Part shown: piece by piece, positions 30,011 through 39,141 of the stretch
Numbering within the stretch: position 1 is the first letter of the stretch
How the letters are laid out: every line of letters starts with the position of its first letter
From: Paenisporosarcina cavernae
GTDB lineage: Bacteria; Bacillota; Bacilli; Bacillales_A; Planococcaceae
Reading direction: 5' to 3'
DNA length: 64,000 nucleotides
NCBI RefSeq assembly: GCF_003595195.1
Contig: NZ_CP032418.1
Coordinates: 1,438,501 to 1,502,500 of the forward strand
The notes under the pieces: model-generated
Told to the model about the DNA's origin: nothing
Database searches by the model: none
What the model saw: the letters and a program-made list of their open reading frames with translations, nothing else
Translations under genes and position numbers: made by a program

Positions 30011-30591
30011 CTACTCTGCATGAATTTGTTGAAACTAGCTTCATATTTTCGAAATTGCCATCTTTTCAAATTTTGAATCGCGACAAATAGAAAGAAAAAT
30101 TTTAAGGGAATTGGAACAAATGATAAAGTAATGCACAAAATGGGAACGAAAATAGAAATGACACTCCATCTATTTTGTCCATGTTCCGTCAAAAAAAGCC
30201 GAATCATTTGCCCGCCGTCTAAAGGAAAAAATGGTAATAGGTTGATCAGTAAAAACGAAACTTGTAACTTCATTAACTCGCTTTGACCCAAAAACTCCAA
30301 AGGGTAGATCACAAAAATAAATACTAGCGTAAACAATGGACCTCCAAGAATGGTCAGACTCTTCTTCCATTTTCCAACAGATTGAAAATAATAAAGATCC
30401 AGCTCCGCACCATACAGATGAAATACACAGCTACGAATAGGAATACGGCATAATTTCGCAAAAAGAACATGTCCACTTTCATGGACCAACAATGTCACAA
30501 TATATAGACTATAAAAAGCATATTGTTCAGTTAGAAGTAAATACATAAAAAAGGTAACTAATAATGGATGAATGCGAAACTTATCGCCCAT
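29998..30591 (-). CDS. spoIVFB: SpoIVFB-type intramembrane metalloprotease, lacking the CBS domain
   Basis: 197-aa site-2-type protease with several transmembrane helices. Zinc ligands are His37 and His41 with catalytic Glu38 (LVHESGHVLFAK), plus Asp125 in NLLPFFPLDGGQ, the third ligand. In B. subtilis SpoIVFB cleaves pro-sigma-K in the mother cell and needs its C-terminal CBS domain to respond to ATP. Here the protein ends shortly after the last helix with a basic tail (NLKRWQFRKYEASF), so the CBS domain is missing. Its start overlaps spoIVFA by 11 nt. Confidence 0.88.
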   Translation of the reverse strand: MGDKFRIHPLLVTFFMYLLLTEQYAFYSLYIVTLLVHESGHVLFAKLCRIPIRSCVFHLYGAELDLYYFQSVGKWKKSLTILGGPLFTLVFIFVIYPLEFLGQSELMKLQVSFLLINLLPFFPLDGGQMIRLFLTEHGQNRWSVISIFVPILCITLSFVPIPLKFFFLFVAIQNLKRWQFRKYEASFNKFMQSRLTV

Positions 30592-31141
30592 CTTGCGCGA
30601 TTAACCATTGAGCGGTTTCCTCTTTAGATAATACCTTCCCGTCTTTCTGAACTTGAATATATAAATTTTCCCCATTTAAAGAGGCAATATATTCTCCAGC
30701 AGACACTGCAGAGTACGGTAAATGTTCAAAATGATCTAAAAGCCCAATCGTCACACTTGTGTCATCGGCAAATTCAATCGAAATAGTTTTGCCAGTATTT
30801 TTATTCTGACCAGTATACGTAATAAGACCATCTTGAGGGAACGAAAGCGATAATGTCGAGTCGTAAGTAATCACATATCCATCTAAAAAAGATTGGATAG
30901 TCTTAAATTGAGACATACGAGATGCATTTTCTTGCCAGCTAGCAGTAACTGGTATTTCATTCTCTTCCTCAAACATCCCTACTACTTTGGATTGAGCTTG
31001 TAAAAGATTCGTTTGGAAAGTCGGTGAAAAATTCCACACTTTTCTTGCAATGGAGTTGTCCCCGTCCCTTTCTTCTAAATAAGAGGAACCAATAAAAGCA
31101 ACAATCAATATCAGCGCTACTTGTAATTTACGAAATTGCAT
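30581..31141 (-). CDS. spoIVFA: SpoIVFA-like regulator with a degenerate M23/LytM domain
   Basis: About 187-aa protein. One N-terminal transmembrane helix (residues 5-20), a linker, then an M23-like beta domain (residues about 100-180) with the pattern GLITYTGQNKNTGKTISIEF ... GEYIASLNGENLYIQVQKDGK. The metal-binding His/Asp residues of active M23 enzymes are not conserved, as in SpoIVFA. B. subtilis SpoIVFA holds SpoIVFB inactive with BofA until cut by SpoIVB. The assignment relies on the coupling to spoIVFB and the domain pattern. The ATG at 31141 (7 nt from GGGGGA) is preferred to GTG 31147. Confidence 0.75.
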   Translation of the reverse strand: MQFRKLQVALILIVAFIGSSYLEERDGDNSIARKVWNFSPTFQTNLLQAQSKVVGMFEEENEIPVTASWQENASRMSQFKTIQSFLDGYVITYDSTLSLSFPQDGLITYTGQNKNTGKTISIEFADDTSVTIGLLDHFEHLPYSAVSAGEYIASLNGENLYIQVQKDGKVLSKEETAQWLIAQDGR

Positions 31142-31198
31142 GAACACATCCCCCTTTCTTCAAACTATGCCTTGAAAGTGGGATTGATTAATGAAAAC

Positions 31199-31244
31199 CA
31201 AAAAAACCATTCGACAGAAAGAGTTACCTTTCACTCGAATGGTT
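31199..31244 (-). terminator. Terminator downstream of minD
   Basis: On the minus strand the inverted repeat AACCATTCGA/TCGAATGGTT has a long loop and is followed by at least seven T. Confidence 0.83.
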
Positions 31245-31265
31245 CCGCGTTCTAATAGTTCATCG

Positions 31266-32063
31266 TTACTTAGAGAAAATGGACTTTAATTTCCCCATAA
31301 CACCTTTACGCTCTTGTGCCATGGACATTAAGGGAACCGATTCGCCTAAAATTCTACGAGCGATATTGCGATAACCCAATGCAGCTCGATTCGACGGATC
31401 CATTACCACTGGCTCTCCCTTATTAGAAGAAGAAATAACATTTTCGTCGTCTGCAACAATACCGAGTAAATCAATGCTTAAATGCGTTGTAATTTCATTC
31501 ACATCTAATGCATCACCCGTATTCATCAAATGTTGACGAATTCGGTTAATGATTAACTTTGGAGGTTCAATATCTTCTTTCTCCAGTAAACCAATGATAC
31601 GATCTGCATCCCGCACGGCAGATATCTCTGGCGTTGTTACAACAATTGCGCGATCTGCCCCAGCAATTGCATTTTTAAAGCCTTGCTCGATCCCTGCAGG
31701 ACAGTCAATGACTACATAATCATATTCTCGTTTTAACTCTGTCACAAGATTTTTCATCTGCTCAGGATTCACAGCACTTTTATCTGTCGTTTGAGCAGCT
31801 GGTAATAAAAATAATTTATCGTCAAAGCGTTTGTCTTTTACTAACGCTTGATGCACTTTACAACGTCCTTCTACGACGTCAACCAAATCATAAATGATAC
31901 GATTTTCAAGGCCAAGCACTACATCTAAATTTCGCAAACCGATGTCGGTATCAATTAGACACACTTTCTTTCCTTGAAGAGCCAATGCAGTTCCTAGGTT
32001 CGCCGTTGTCGTCGTTTTTCCGACGCCACCCTTACCTGAAGTTATTACGATCGCTTCACCCAC
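31266..32063 (-). CDS. minD: Septum site-determining ATPase MinD
   Basis: About 265-aa ParA/MinD-family ATPase. It begins GEAIVITSGKGGVGKTTTT with the deviant Walker A, followed by VCLIDTDIGLRNLDVV and VIDCPAGIEQGFKNA. It ends in an amphipathic membrane-targeting helix (KGVMGKLKSIFSK). With MinC it blocks division at the poles. The frame is open far upstream into minC, but the GTG at 32063 after GGAGGATACTAAT matches the family start and lies 1 nt past the minC stop region. Confidence 0.96.
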   Translation of the reverse strand: MGEAIVITSGKGGVGKTTTTANLGTALALQGKKVCLIDTDIGLRNLDVVLGLENRIIYDLVDVVEGRCKVHQALVKDKRFDDKLFLLPAAQTTDKSAVNPEQMKNLVTELKREYDYVVIDCPAGIEQGFKNAIAGADRAIVVTTPEISAVRDADRIIGLLEKEDIEPPKLIINRIRQHLMNTGDALDVNEITTHLSIDLLGIVADDENVISSSNKGEPVVMDPSNRAALGYRNIARRILGESVPLMSMAQERKGVMGKLKSIFSK

Positions 32064-32064
32064 A

Positions 32065-32736
32065 TTAGTATCCTCCTTTAAACGTTGACAATTCCGGTCG
32101 TATGTTTCGTAGTTCTTGTAATCGATCAATCGCAATTGACCCATTAGAGTGTATGTAAGCACATTCCATTTCTGGTTGTTCAGATAATACGGCCAGTTCA
32201 TCTGTCATCGTTTCCATTTTATCCGCTATCATTAAATGAGTAGCTTCTAGCCAAGATGCGGCAATCACTGAAAGCTTATTCCCTGAAGAGCCTGCATGCG
32301 CGATTCCTTTTAATCGTCCAAGTACATAAATACTTCCACCCGCTGTCACTCTGCCATTCGGGTTTACATCGCCGACAACGACTAAATCGCCTTCTGCTTG
32401 CACCACTTGTCCCGATCGAACGATTCCAATATATGTTTCAGACTGACCTTCTAATAGTCTACGATTGCTTTCTTCCATCGTAATAACATCGCTCTGCACT
32501 TTAGAAACGCGAAGATGAGGAGATCGATGAATAATGGAAATTAGCTCTTTCACCTGTTCTTCCGAGCAATAACGATGTCCTAGTTGAAGTAATACTTCCG
32601 CTTTTCCATCAAGCCCCGAATCGGAGACTTTACCCGACAATTCTTGTAAAACGTCTGTATACGCACATTGATCGTCTAGTCTTAGCACCAAACCATCTTT
32701 CGTACCTTTAATCGATACAAGATTTTTTTTCGTCAA
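32065..32736 (-). CDS. minC: Septum site-determining protein MinC
   Basis: About 223-aa FtsZ inhibitor. The N-terminal domain starts VSIKGTKDGLVLRLDD. The C-terminal right-handed beta-helix has the signature VRSGQVVQAEGDLVVVGDVN and GRLKGIAHAG, and binds MinD. A GTG at 32745 is possible, but TTG at 32736 has GAGGTG at 6 nt and matches B. subtilis better. It forms part of the mreBCD-minCD operon. Confidence 0.93.
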   Translation of the reverse strand: MTKKNLVSIKGTKDGLVLRLDDQCAYTDVLQELSGKVSDSGLDGKAEVLLQLGHRYCSEEQVKELISIIHRSPHLRVSKVQSDVITMEESNRRLLEGQSETYIGIVRSGQVVQAEGDLVVVGDVNPNGRVTAGGSIYVLGRLKGIAHAGSSGNKLSVIAASWLEATHLMIADKMETMTDELAVLSEQPEMECAYIHSNGSIAIDRLQELRNIRPELSTFKGGY

Positions 32737-32758
32737 CTGCGTCACCTCACGTTTCTTC

Positions 32759-33283
32759 TTACGTTAATTGATTTGTTCTTTGTAGATGTCTTGCAGATAT
32801 TAAATACTTAAATGCCCATCCCAAAAGGAATAAAAACAGAGAATTCGCTATCATCGTTGGCATTAATCGCGTTCTTAGGAAAACGTGCATAGACACATCC
32901 GTTTGACCGATTAACGAATAAAACTGATATAACAAAAACTCTAGTCCCGCAACAAGCACTAATGTCAAGATTGTTGTGACAAATAAATGCTGGTGGACAT
33001 ATCGCACGATAAATGCTGCCACTAAGCACATTAAAGGATATAAAAAAGCATACAATCCAATAATATCAATGAAAAACATATCATACAATAGGCCAAAAAA
33101 TAGAGCATAGATCATCGCTCTACGAGTATTGTAATAAATGGAGATAAAAATAAGATACATAATGGCAAAACGTGGTATTAAAGAAAAATACTCTTCCTCA
33201 ATTTTAATTGGCGAGAATAATCCAAACACAGGCTCTAAGTAAAATAAAACTACCGCAATAGCAGGGACGATCCAACGAATCAT
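32759..33283 (-). CDS. mreD: Rod shape-determining protein MreD
   Basis: 174-aa polytopic membrane protein with about five helices (family DUF/MreD), including RFAIMYLIFISIYYNTRRAM and FGLLYDMFFIDIIGLYAFLYP, given here only partly. It links MreC and MreB to the elongation machinery. The ATGA start-stop overlap with mreC indicates coupling. Confidence 0.93.
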   Translation of the reverse strand: MIRWIVPAIAVVLFYLEPVFGLFSPIKIEEEYFSLIPRFAIMYLIFISIYYNTRRAMIYALFFGLLYDMFFIDIIGLYAFLYPLMCLVAAFIVRYVHQHLFVTTILTLVLVAGLEFLLYQFYSLIGQTDVSMHVFLRTRLMPTMIANSLFLFLLGWAFKYLISARHLQRTNQLT

Positions 33284-34182
33284 TTTTTCGTCCCCTCACT
33301 ATCAGTGGTTTCCGTATCAATAAATTGACCATCCACTCCATTTGCAGTTGGCATTAAGCGTTTCACGATCATCACATGATCCAACAATGCAAAATCAGCA
33401 GAAGGTTTCACATAGGCTAGCTTTGTTAAACCGTAATCGTCTGTCGTAACTTCTGTGACTTCTCCTATAGGTAACCCTTTTGGAAAAATTCCACCTAAAC
33501 CTGAAGAAATAACTTTTTCTCCCACTTTCACTTCATCCGCAGAATCGATTCGTTTTAACACAAGTTCTCGTCTTTCCTCATCATAGCCTTCTATTAAACC
33601 AAACACTTCTTTTTTTCCTGCAATCAAGGCGGAAACTCGGTAATTCGGATTATTGGTAGAAAGCAACTCAATAGTTGATGTAAAAGGAGTCGTAATAATT
33701 ACCTTCCCGATTAAACCTTGTGCAGTAATAACCGCCATATTCTCTTCAATGCCATGAACTGTTCCTTTATCCAAAATCACTTTTTCTTCCCACTGATCGG
33801 GATTTCGAGCAATAACGGTTGCTTGAATCGGATCATACGCACGAAGATCTTCCTCTTTATCCACAATTTCTCTTAGTCGACTGTTTTCAGAAGCTAGGAC
33901 ATTCACTTCTGCTTGAAGTTTCGCAAATTCATCTAATCTCTCTTTTAACTGTTTGTTTTCATCGTATGTAGACAAAATTGAATCAACATTGTCGAACATT
34001 CCCATTATGTAATGTGTTGGCTTTGCAAATAGCGATTGTCCAAAGCCAACAACATCTTTCACAATTTGTTCTGGTAGAGAAGCGTGATCTCGATCTCTTA
34101 AAGAGAAACTGATTAATGCCACGAGGAAGATAAATCCAACTAATAAGAGGATTAATCGCTTGTTTGAAAAAAACTGTGGCAT
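33280..34182 (-). CDS. mreC: Rod shape-determining protein MreC
   Basis: 300-aa bitopic protein. An N-terminal transmembrane helix (residues 9-26), a coiled coil (about 68-110: ENKQLKERLDEFAKLQAEV) and a double beta-barrel outside the membrane (VIARNPDQWEEKVILDKG, GLIGKVI). It organises the lateral wall-synthesis complex. The extreme C-terminus is an acidic Thr/Ser tail. Confidence 0.95.
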   Translation of the reverse strand: MPQFFSNKRLILLLVGFIFLVALISFSLRDRDHASLPEQIVKDVVGFGQSLFAKPTHYIMGMFDNVDSILSTYDENKQLKERLDEFAKLQAEVNVLASENSRLREIVDKEEDLRAYDPIQATVIARNPDQWEEKVILDKGTVHGIEENMAVITAQGLIGKVIITTPFTSTIELLSTNNPNYRVSALIAGKKEVFGLIEGYDEERRELVLKRIDSADEVKVGEKVISSGLGGIFPKGLPIGEVTEVTTDDYGLTKLAYVKPSADFALLDHVMIVKRLMPTANGVDGQFIDTETTDSEGTKK

Positions 34183-34197
34183 CGATGTCCCTCCCTC

Positions 34198-35211
34198 TTA
34201 TCTCATTTGTTGACGTATTTCATTCATATGATCTAACGCTTTACCTGTTCCAATAGCTACACAATCAAGTGGATTATCTGCGATAAATACAGGCATATGT
34301 GTCTCGTCACTAATTACTCGATCTAAGTTTTTCAATAGTGCTCCGCCACCTGTCAAAACAATACCACGTTCCATAATATCAGCTGATAATTCTGGAGGAG
34401 TTTGTTCCAACGTTTTCTTTACGCCATCAATAATTGCAGAGATAGACTCTCGAAGAGCTTCTGCAATTTCTTTAGAAGTGATTTCAATCGTTTTTGGGAG
34501 ACCAGTCAATAAATCACGTCCGCGAATATCCATACGATCTCCGTCACCAACGACACGAGCAGAACCTATTTCCATCTTGATCGACTCAGCAGTTCGCTCA
34601 CCGATTGTTAAATTATAGGTTTTACGGATATAGCTAACGATAGCTTGATCCATCGCATCACCAGCGACTCGAACAGACTCACTAGTTACAATCCCACCAA
34701 GTGAAATAACTGCAACCTCTGTCGTTCCTCCACCAATATCAACGACCATACTTCCTGTTGGTTCCCAAACAGGTAAATCCGACCCAATTGCCGCTGCAAA
34801 TGGTTCTTCAATCGTAAGTGCTTCTCTTGCGCCAGCTTGTCTAGCCGCATCAATAACTGCGCGTCGCTCGACAGAAGTAATTCCGTAAGGAACACAAATC
34901 ATCACGCTTGGTTTTTTAAACGAACTCCCGGAGGATTTCAACGCTTCTTTTAAATAGTATTGAATCATACTAGATGTAATATCAAAATCCGCGATAACGC
35001 CATCTTTCATCGGGCGAATAGCTACAACAGAGCCTGGAGTTCGTCCAATCATATTTCGCGCATCGTCACCAACGGCAACAATGTCACCCGTTAATGTATT
35101 TTTCGCAACCACAGATGGTTGACGTAATACGATCCCTTTTCCTTTAATAAATACCAATGTATTCGCTGTGCCAAGGTCAATCCCGACATCTTTTGATCCA
35201 AATCCAAACAC
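34198..35211 (-). CDS. mreB: Rod shape-determining actin MreB
   Basis: About 337-aa actin-family protein. It has the phosphate-1 loop [13 protein letters not shown], phosphate-2 [18 protein letters not shown], and adenosine loop [15 protein letters not shown]. The GTG at 35211 is preceded by AGAGGAAG at 8 nt and gives [14 protein letters not shown], the usual start; the seven earlier codons contain that Shine-Dalgarno sequence. It leads the mreBCD-minCD operon. Confidence 0.97.
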   Translation of the reverse strand: MFGFGSKDVGIDLGTANTLVFIKGKGIVLRQPSVVAKNTLTGDIVAVGDDARNMIGRTPGSVVAIRPMKDGVIADFDITSSMIQYYLKEALKSSGSSFKKPSVMICVPYGITSVERRAVIDAARQAGAREALTIEEPFAAAIGSDLPVWEPTGSMVVDIGGGTTEVAVISLGGIVTSESVRVAGDAMDQAIVSYIRKTYNLTIGERTAESIKMEIGSARVVGDGDRMDIRGRDLLTGLPKTIEITSKEIAEALRESISAIIDGVKKTLEQTPPELSADIMERGIVLTGGGALLKNLDRVISDETHMPVFIADNPLDCVAIGTGKALDHMNEIRQQMR

Positions 35212-35304
35212 TACATTTCTTCCTCTCTTCACTAGCCGGTTTCATCTCAGCTGTCATAAAATCATAAATCTCATTATAACGGAAGAAGAACGAAAATTAC
35301 AGTG

Positions 35305-36003
35305 TCACATGTACCCCTTTTCTTTTAAACTCACAAATTGATGATCTCCAATAATGACATGATCTAATAGTTCAATCCCAATGATCATTCCCGCTTCTTT
35401 TAAACGCTTTGTCACTTCGATGTCTTCTGGGGAGGGAGTTGGATTACCGGATGGGTGATTATGCGCACAAATAATCGATGCAGCTGACCGTTTCACCGCT
35501 TCTCGAAACAATTCTCTAGGATGCACAATGGAAGCATTCAAGCTTCCGATGAAAATCGTTTGTTTATGAATCACTTGATTCTTTACATTGAGAAATAATG
35601 CTAGAAAATGTTCTTGGTGTAAGGAAGACATTTCCGTCATTAAATAGGTTGCCGCATCTTTTGGCGAACGAATTGTCCACTTGGAATCCGATTCTTTTTG
35701 CGCAAGTCTTCTTCCCAGTTCGATCGCTGCCAACAACTGAATTGCTTTTGCTTGTCCAATTCCTTTAATGGCCACTATTTCTTCAATAGTAGCCGTTTTT
35801 AATCCATGTAGTCGTTCAAAAACGGTCAGCACTTTATTGGCCAAATGAAGAACGGATTCTTCTTTCGTTCCAGTTCTCAATAAGATAGCAATTAGCTCTT
35901 GATTAGAAAGGCTTTCTGCACCTTGTCTTTTCATTCTTTCTCTAGGTCTGTCTTCCACGTGAACATCACGTATCATTAATGGTAAATGCGTTGTACTTGT
36001 CAT
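35305..36003 (-). CDS. radC: RadC/YsxA family JAB-domain protein
   Basis: 232-aa protein with an N-terminal helix-hairpin-helix UPF0758 domain (SLSNQELIAILLRTGT ... IKGIGQAKAIQLLA). The C-terminal JAB1/MPN domain has an intact metal site in ICAHNHPSGNPTPSPED. The name RadC is historical; its role in DNA repair is doubtful. It precedes mreB, as in B. subtilis, but maf, normally adjacent, is absent. Confidence 0.93.
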   Translation of the reverse strand: MTSTTHLPLMIRDVHVEDRPRERMKRQGAESLSNQELIAILLRTGTKEESVLHLANKVLTVFERLHGLKTATIEEIVAIKGIGQAKAIQLLAAIELGRRLAQKESDSKWTIRSPKDAATYLMTEMSSLHQEHFLALFLNVKNQVIHKQTIFIGSLNASIVHPRELFREAVKRSAASIICAHNHPSGNPTPSPEDIEVTKRLKEAGMIIGIELLDHVIIGDHQFVSLKEKGYM

Positions 36004-36108
36004 CCGTTTTTCTCCCCTTCACTTTTGTCACCAACATCATAAATGGTAGAAAAGGATTTGAAAATTGTGTCAAAAGGGAGGAAATTACAAAACAAGCCGT
36101 TTTGAAGC

Positions 36109-36732
36109 TTAAAATGAAATTTTCACACATGAATTTTTACTTACATAATGACTTAATAGCTGTGCTTTTTGTATGCCTAAATCGGTTGTAAGCGTTGATA
36201 GACTAGCGGTTAGCTCTTTCCAATCTGGGGGTAAATTAACGGTCTCGGTACTATCCTGAAAATAAAATTTTGCCGTATCCGTTTCTGATAAAAGACTTGC
36301 AAGGCGTTTGAGTCCTTCTTGATCACAACTAGCAGTAGAAACGGTTATTTTTTTCACGAATGATTGAGGGCCTTTCACTATTTTCCCTTCTTCTAAGTCA
36401 ACAGTATCCCATACGTAATATTTATCGCTGATTGGAAAAATAGCGGGAGGAATTGCCGCATCACTAGTCGAAACTGACTTCGCACCCTCTATAGAAGAAA
36501 ATGCACCAAGTTGGTTCGCAAATAATGTTACTTCCCCTACTGCACCATCTGGGGGAAGCTCGACTTGTACTGGAATTTCCTCCAGAGCTTCAGGTTGCTT
36601 TTCCGTTTCTCCTCGAATAGAAGACCAATTGAGTAATAAAGCAAAAAGTCCAATCGTGACACACCCTACCAAAAATCCGTGTAATAAGGCGAGTATAGTT
36701 GTATTAGCATGCGATTTCTTTTTAATTGGCAT
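36109..36732 (-). CDS. SpoIIB-like membrane protein
   Basis: 207-aa protein with a short basic cytoplasmic start, one transmembrane helix (about residues 12-35) and an exported domain. The stretch VTLFANQLGAFSSIEGAKS resembles the start of a SPOR domain (VQ.G.FSS.E.A). B. subtilis SpoIIB, a SPOR-domain protein of the engulfment septum, lies at the same site next to comC. The resemblance is modest, so the call rests largely on position. The start follows AAAGGAG. Confidence 0.6.
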   Translation of the reverse strand: MPIKKKSHANTTILALLHGFLVGCVTIGLFALLLNWSSIRGETEKQPEALEEIPVQVELPPDGAVGEVTLFANQLGAFSSIEGAKSVSTSDAAIPPAIFPISDKYYVWDTVDLEEGKIVKGPQSFVKKITVSTASCDQEGLKRLASLLSETDTAKFYFQDSTETVNLPPDWKELTASLSTLTTDLGIQKAQLLSHYVSKNSCVKISF

Positions 36733-36770
36733 TTCGATTCACTCCTTTAACAGAAATCGTACCAATCCAA

Positions 36771-36804
36771 ACAAAAAAAAAGACAAGACTTATGTCGTCT
36801 TGTC
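36771..36804 (-). terminator. Terminator downstream of comC
   Basis: On the minus strand the stem GACAAGAC/GTCTTGTC is followed by nine T. It marks the end of the pilus operon. Confidence 0.88.
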
Positions 36805-36820
36805 AAAAAAAGTTTTCTTC

Positions 36821-37564
36821 TTAAAAAAACAAATTCAGATATGATTCGAGTAATTGATTTCCATGAAAATAAACTATTAATGCCCCGATTGCGATAAATG
36901 GACCAAAAGGAATTGGTGTTTTTCGATCTTGATGGAATAAAAGTATCGAGATAACGCCAATGAAAGCTCCAATAAATGAAGCGATAAAAAGTGTCATTAA
37001 AACACCTTTACTTCCTGATACGAGCCCAATGAGGAGAAACAATTTGACGTCGCCACCACCCATTCCACCTTTTGAGACGATAGCAATTAACCATAATAGG
37101 AAGAACCCAATAATCGCACCTGCAAGACTTTCCCACCAAGGATCCAAGGGAGAGATGATTCTTCCAGCAAGAAGCATTAATCCTAATATGATAAGAACTT
37201 TGTCGGGAATAATCATATACACTAGATCACTCACAGTGATAATGACAAATAGCGACACATAGAGAAGAGCAACAATTAATTCACCAGAAAATCCTTCTTG
37301 TAGATACGCATATACGAACAGAATGCCAGTTAGTAATTCCATCAGAGGATAAAAAATTGGAATGGACGTTTTACAATGACGACATTTCCCTCCAAGAAAC
37401 ATATAGGAAAATACGGGAACTAAGTCCTTCCAAGTTAACCGATGTTTACACGTTGGACAGGTAGATGGTGGATGAACAATTGACTCGTCATTCGGGACTC
37501 TGAGTCCTACCACATTATAAAATGAGCCGAAAATTAAACCGTAAAGAAAGAAAAGTATACTCAT
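36821..37564 (-). CDS. comC: Prepilin peptidase ComC/PilD
   Basis: 247-aa A24-family membrane aspartyl protease with about eight helices. The cytoplasmic zinc loop has two CxxC pairs (CPTCKHRL ... KCRHCKTS). The catalytic Asp residues are in TVSDLVYMIIPD and GGGDVKLFLLIG. It removes the leader of prepilins and N-methylates them, and would serve both the T4P proteins of this window and the competence ComG pilins elsewhere. Its ATGA start overlaps the upstream pilO stop, so it is part of the pilus operon here. Confidence 0.95.
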   Translation of the reverse strand: MSILFFLYGLIFGSFYNVVGLRVPNDESIVHPPSTCPTCKHRLTWKDLVPVFSYMFLGGKCRHCKTSIPIFYPLMELLTGILFVYAYLQEGFSGELIVALLYVSLFVIITVSDLVYMIIPDKVLIILGLMLLAGRIISPLDPWWESLAGAIIGFFLLWLIAIVSKGGMGGGDVKLFLLIGLVSGSKGVLMTLFIASFIGAFIGVISILLFHQDRKTPIPFGPFIAIGALIVYFHGNQLLESYLNLFF

Positions 37565-38550
37565 GGAATTCGAAGTACCTGACCTGTTCTGACGGTATTT
37601 CCGGATAGGTTATTTGCCGTCTTAATGATTTCTTCTCCGTTACGATTCCCGTAAAACTTCATCGAAATGGAGTAAAGTGTTTCTCCAGATTGGACCACGT
37701 GCGTTTTAATCGGTTTCTCGACTGGTGTAGTTACAGCGTGTTGATTTGATTGATTAGCATTTGACGAAGACGTTTGTGCATCTTCAGTCGGCAAGTTTTC
37801 CTTACTAGCCTCTTGTAGAACAGTTGAATCAGATATTGTCTCTGTAGAAGAATTGTCACTCTCTACCGTTTCTTCTGCATCGATAATCGGATTTACTTTA
37901 TCGGACGGTTGGCCACTAGAAGGAGTAGGTAACGGAATATCCAGTTGAACCAAAGGAGCGAAATAAGCATAAAACTGGATGGAATACGTCAACATGTCTT
38001 CCATTGGACCTTCTCGAGTTTCATTTTCACGAATACCTTCGAAGGTAAACGATTGCACATAATAGATCCGTTTTAATTTGTCCATTTCCGATAAAAAATC
38101 TAACATGGATAAATAATTAGCGGATTGAATGGTCACATCAATAAAGATTTTTTCTAGACCTATTGGTTCTACCATCGTTTGATCCGCGTTTTCATCTTCA
38201 AAAATCGTTTCGTCCTCAACAACGTCAGAAGGTACGTTTTCTTCATTAAACGAAATGGAATCGACCAACGATGAAGAAGCAATTGCCGCTTTTTCTAAAT
38301 CGAGTATGATACTCTCTTCTCGAGATTGAATCGGTACATGCTCCGCTAATACAACTAACTCTTCTTTCGCAATCTCTTCTTCGCTGGATGGTTTTTCTAC
38401 GAAAGACGCAGCAGCAACTTGTTCTTGTAACAATTCTTTCCGTTCTTTTTCAGGCTGAAGGAGGAATAAGTAAGCGAAAAGAGCAATAAGTGCCGCGACA
38501 AAAATCCCAGCTAATATGTATATCCAATATCGACGCTCGATTGCCATCAT
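37561..38550 (-). CDS. pilO: PilO-like T4P alignment protein fused to a C-terminal LysM domain
   Basis: 329-aa bitopic protein. A transmembrane helix (about 9-31) and coiled-coil start (QPEKERKELLQEQVA) are followed by a PilO-type ferredoxin-like domain (about 125-205, IFIDVTIQSANYLSMLDFL ... YYVQSFTF). A Ser/Thr/Glu-rich linker (about 210-275) leads to a LysM domain (about 283-329, HVVQSGETLYSISMKFYG). PilO normally pairs with PilN in the periplasm. The LysM suggests binding to peptidoglycan outside the membrane. It overlaps pilN and comC by 4 nt each. Confidence 0.82.
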   Translation of the reverse strand: MMAIERRYWIYILAGIFVAALIALFAYLFLLQPEKERKELLQEQVAAASFVEKPSSEEEIAKEELVVLAEHVPIQSREESIILDLEKAAIASSSLVDSISFNEENVPSDVVEDETIFEDENADQTMVEPIGLEKIFIDVTIQSANYLSMLDFLSEMDKLKRIYYVQSFTFEGIRENETREGPMEDMLTYSIQFYAYFAPLVQLDIPLPTPSSGQPSDKVNPIIDAEETVESDNSSTETISDSTVLQEASKENLPTEDAQTSSSNANQSNQHAVTTPVEKPIKTHVVQSGETLYSISMKFYGNRNGEEIIKTANNLSGNTVRTGQVLRIP

Positions 38551-39128
38551 TGTTCACCCTCCTTGTTTGCCGAAGCATCTCGAAGAGCTTGTACGTTTAA
38601 AGTTATCGAATAAGTAGCAACAGTTCGTGGCTCTACAAACGTTTCTTCATTAACAGCTGTAACGTCAGAAACGTTTTCTTTATCAATCGTGGAAATATTA
38701 ATCGAATCGATATAGGGAGAATTTTCGACTGCAGTTAAATAATACGCAGCTTGGGAATTCGTGTCGAACTGAGCAACAAGCGAAATAACGCCATTTTCTG
38801 AACTAAAACTTAGAAAGTAACCACGTTCTGGCAGTCGCTTCGCAAGATCTATAAGTAAAAGGACATTTGAATAAGGCTGCGTCGCTGCCCAATCCACTAA
38901 AGCCTGGTACTTTTGTCGTTCCGAAGGCTCCACAACCTCTGCATTCACTGGACGTGTGAGAACATCTTGAAGACGCTGTTCTAAAACTAGTACTTCCTTA
39001 TGCTGAGATTGATACGACATCCAAACCCAAATGAAAACAGCAAAAAAGAGTAGTGCCAAAAATCCAAGAAGGAAATAGCCTACTTTTGGTTGAGCGTCTG
39101 TTTGTATGAGGTTAATATCTGCTTGCAT
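38547..39128 (-). CDS. pilN: T4P assembly protein PilN
   Basis: 193-aa bitopic protein. The short N-terminal segment MQADINLIQTD resembles the PilN motif INLLP that binds PilM. A transmembrane helix (residues 16-37), a coiled coil (HKEVLVLEQRLQDVL) and a PilN/PilO-type alpha-beta domain (FDTNSQAAYYLTAVENSPYI) follow. It is coupled to pilO by a 4-nt overlap and is 13 nt behind pilM. Confidence 0.85.
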   Translation of the reverse strand: MQADINLIQTDAQPKVGYFLLGFLALLFFAVFIWVWMSYQSQHKEVLVLEQRLQDVLTRPVNAEVVEPSERQKYQALVDWAATQPYSNVLLLIDLAKRLPERGYFLSFSSENGVISLVAQFDTNSQAAYYLTAVENSPYIDSINISTIDKENVSDVTAVNEETFVEPRTVATYSITLNVQALRDASANKEGEQ

Positions 39129-39141
39129 GCAAACTACTCCT

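Noticed and set aside
32064-32201. 46-residue N-terminal extension of MinD
   Set aside because: It lies entirely within the end of minC in another frame; the GTG at 32063 is the conserved start.
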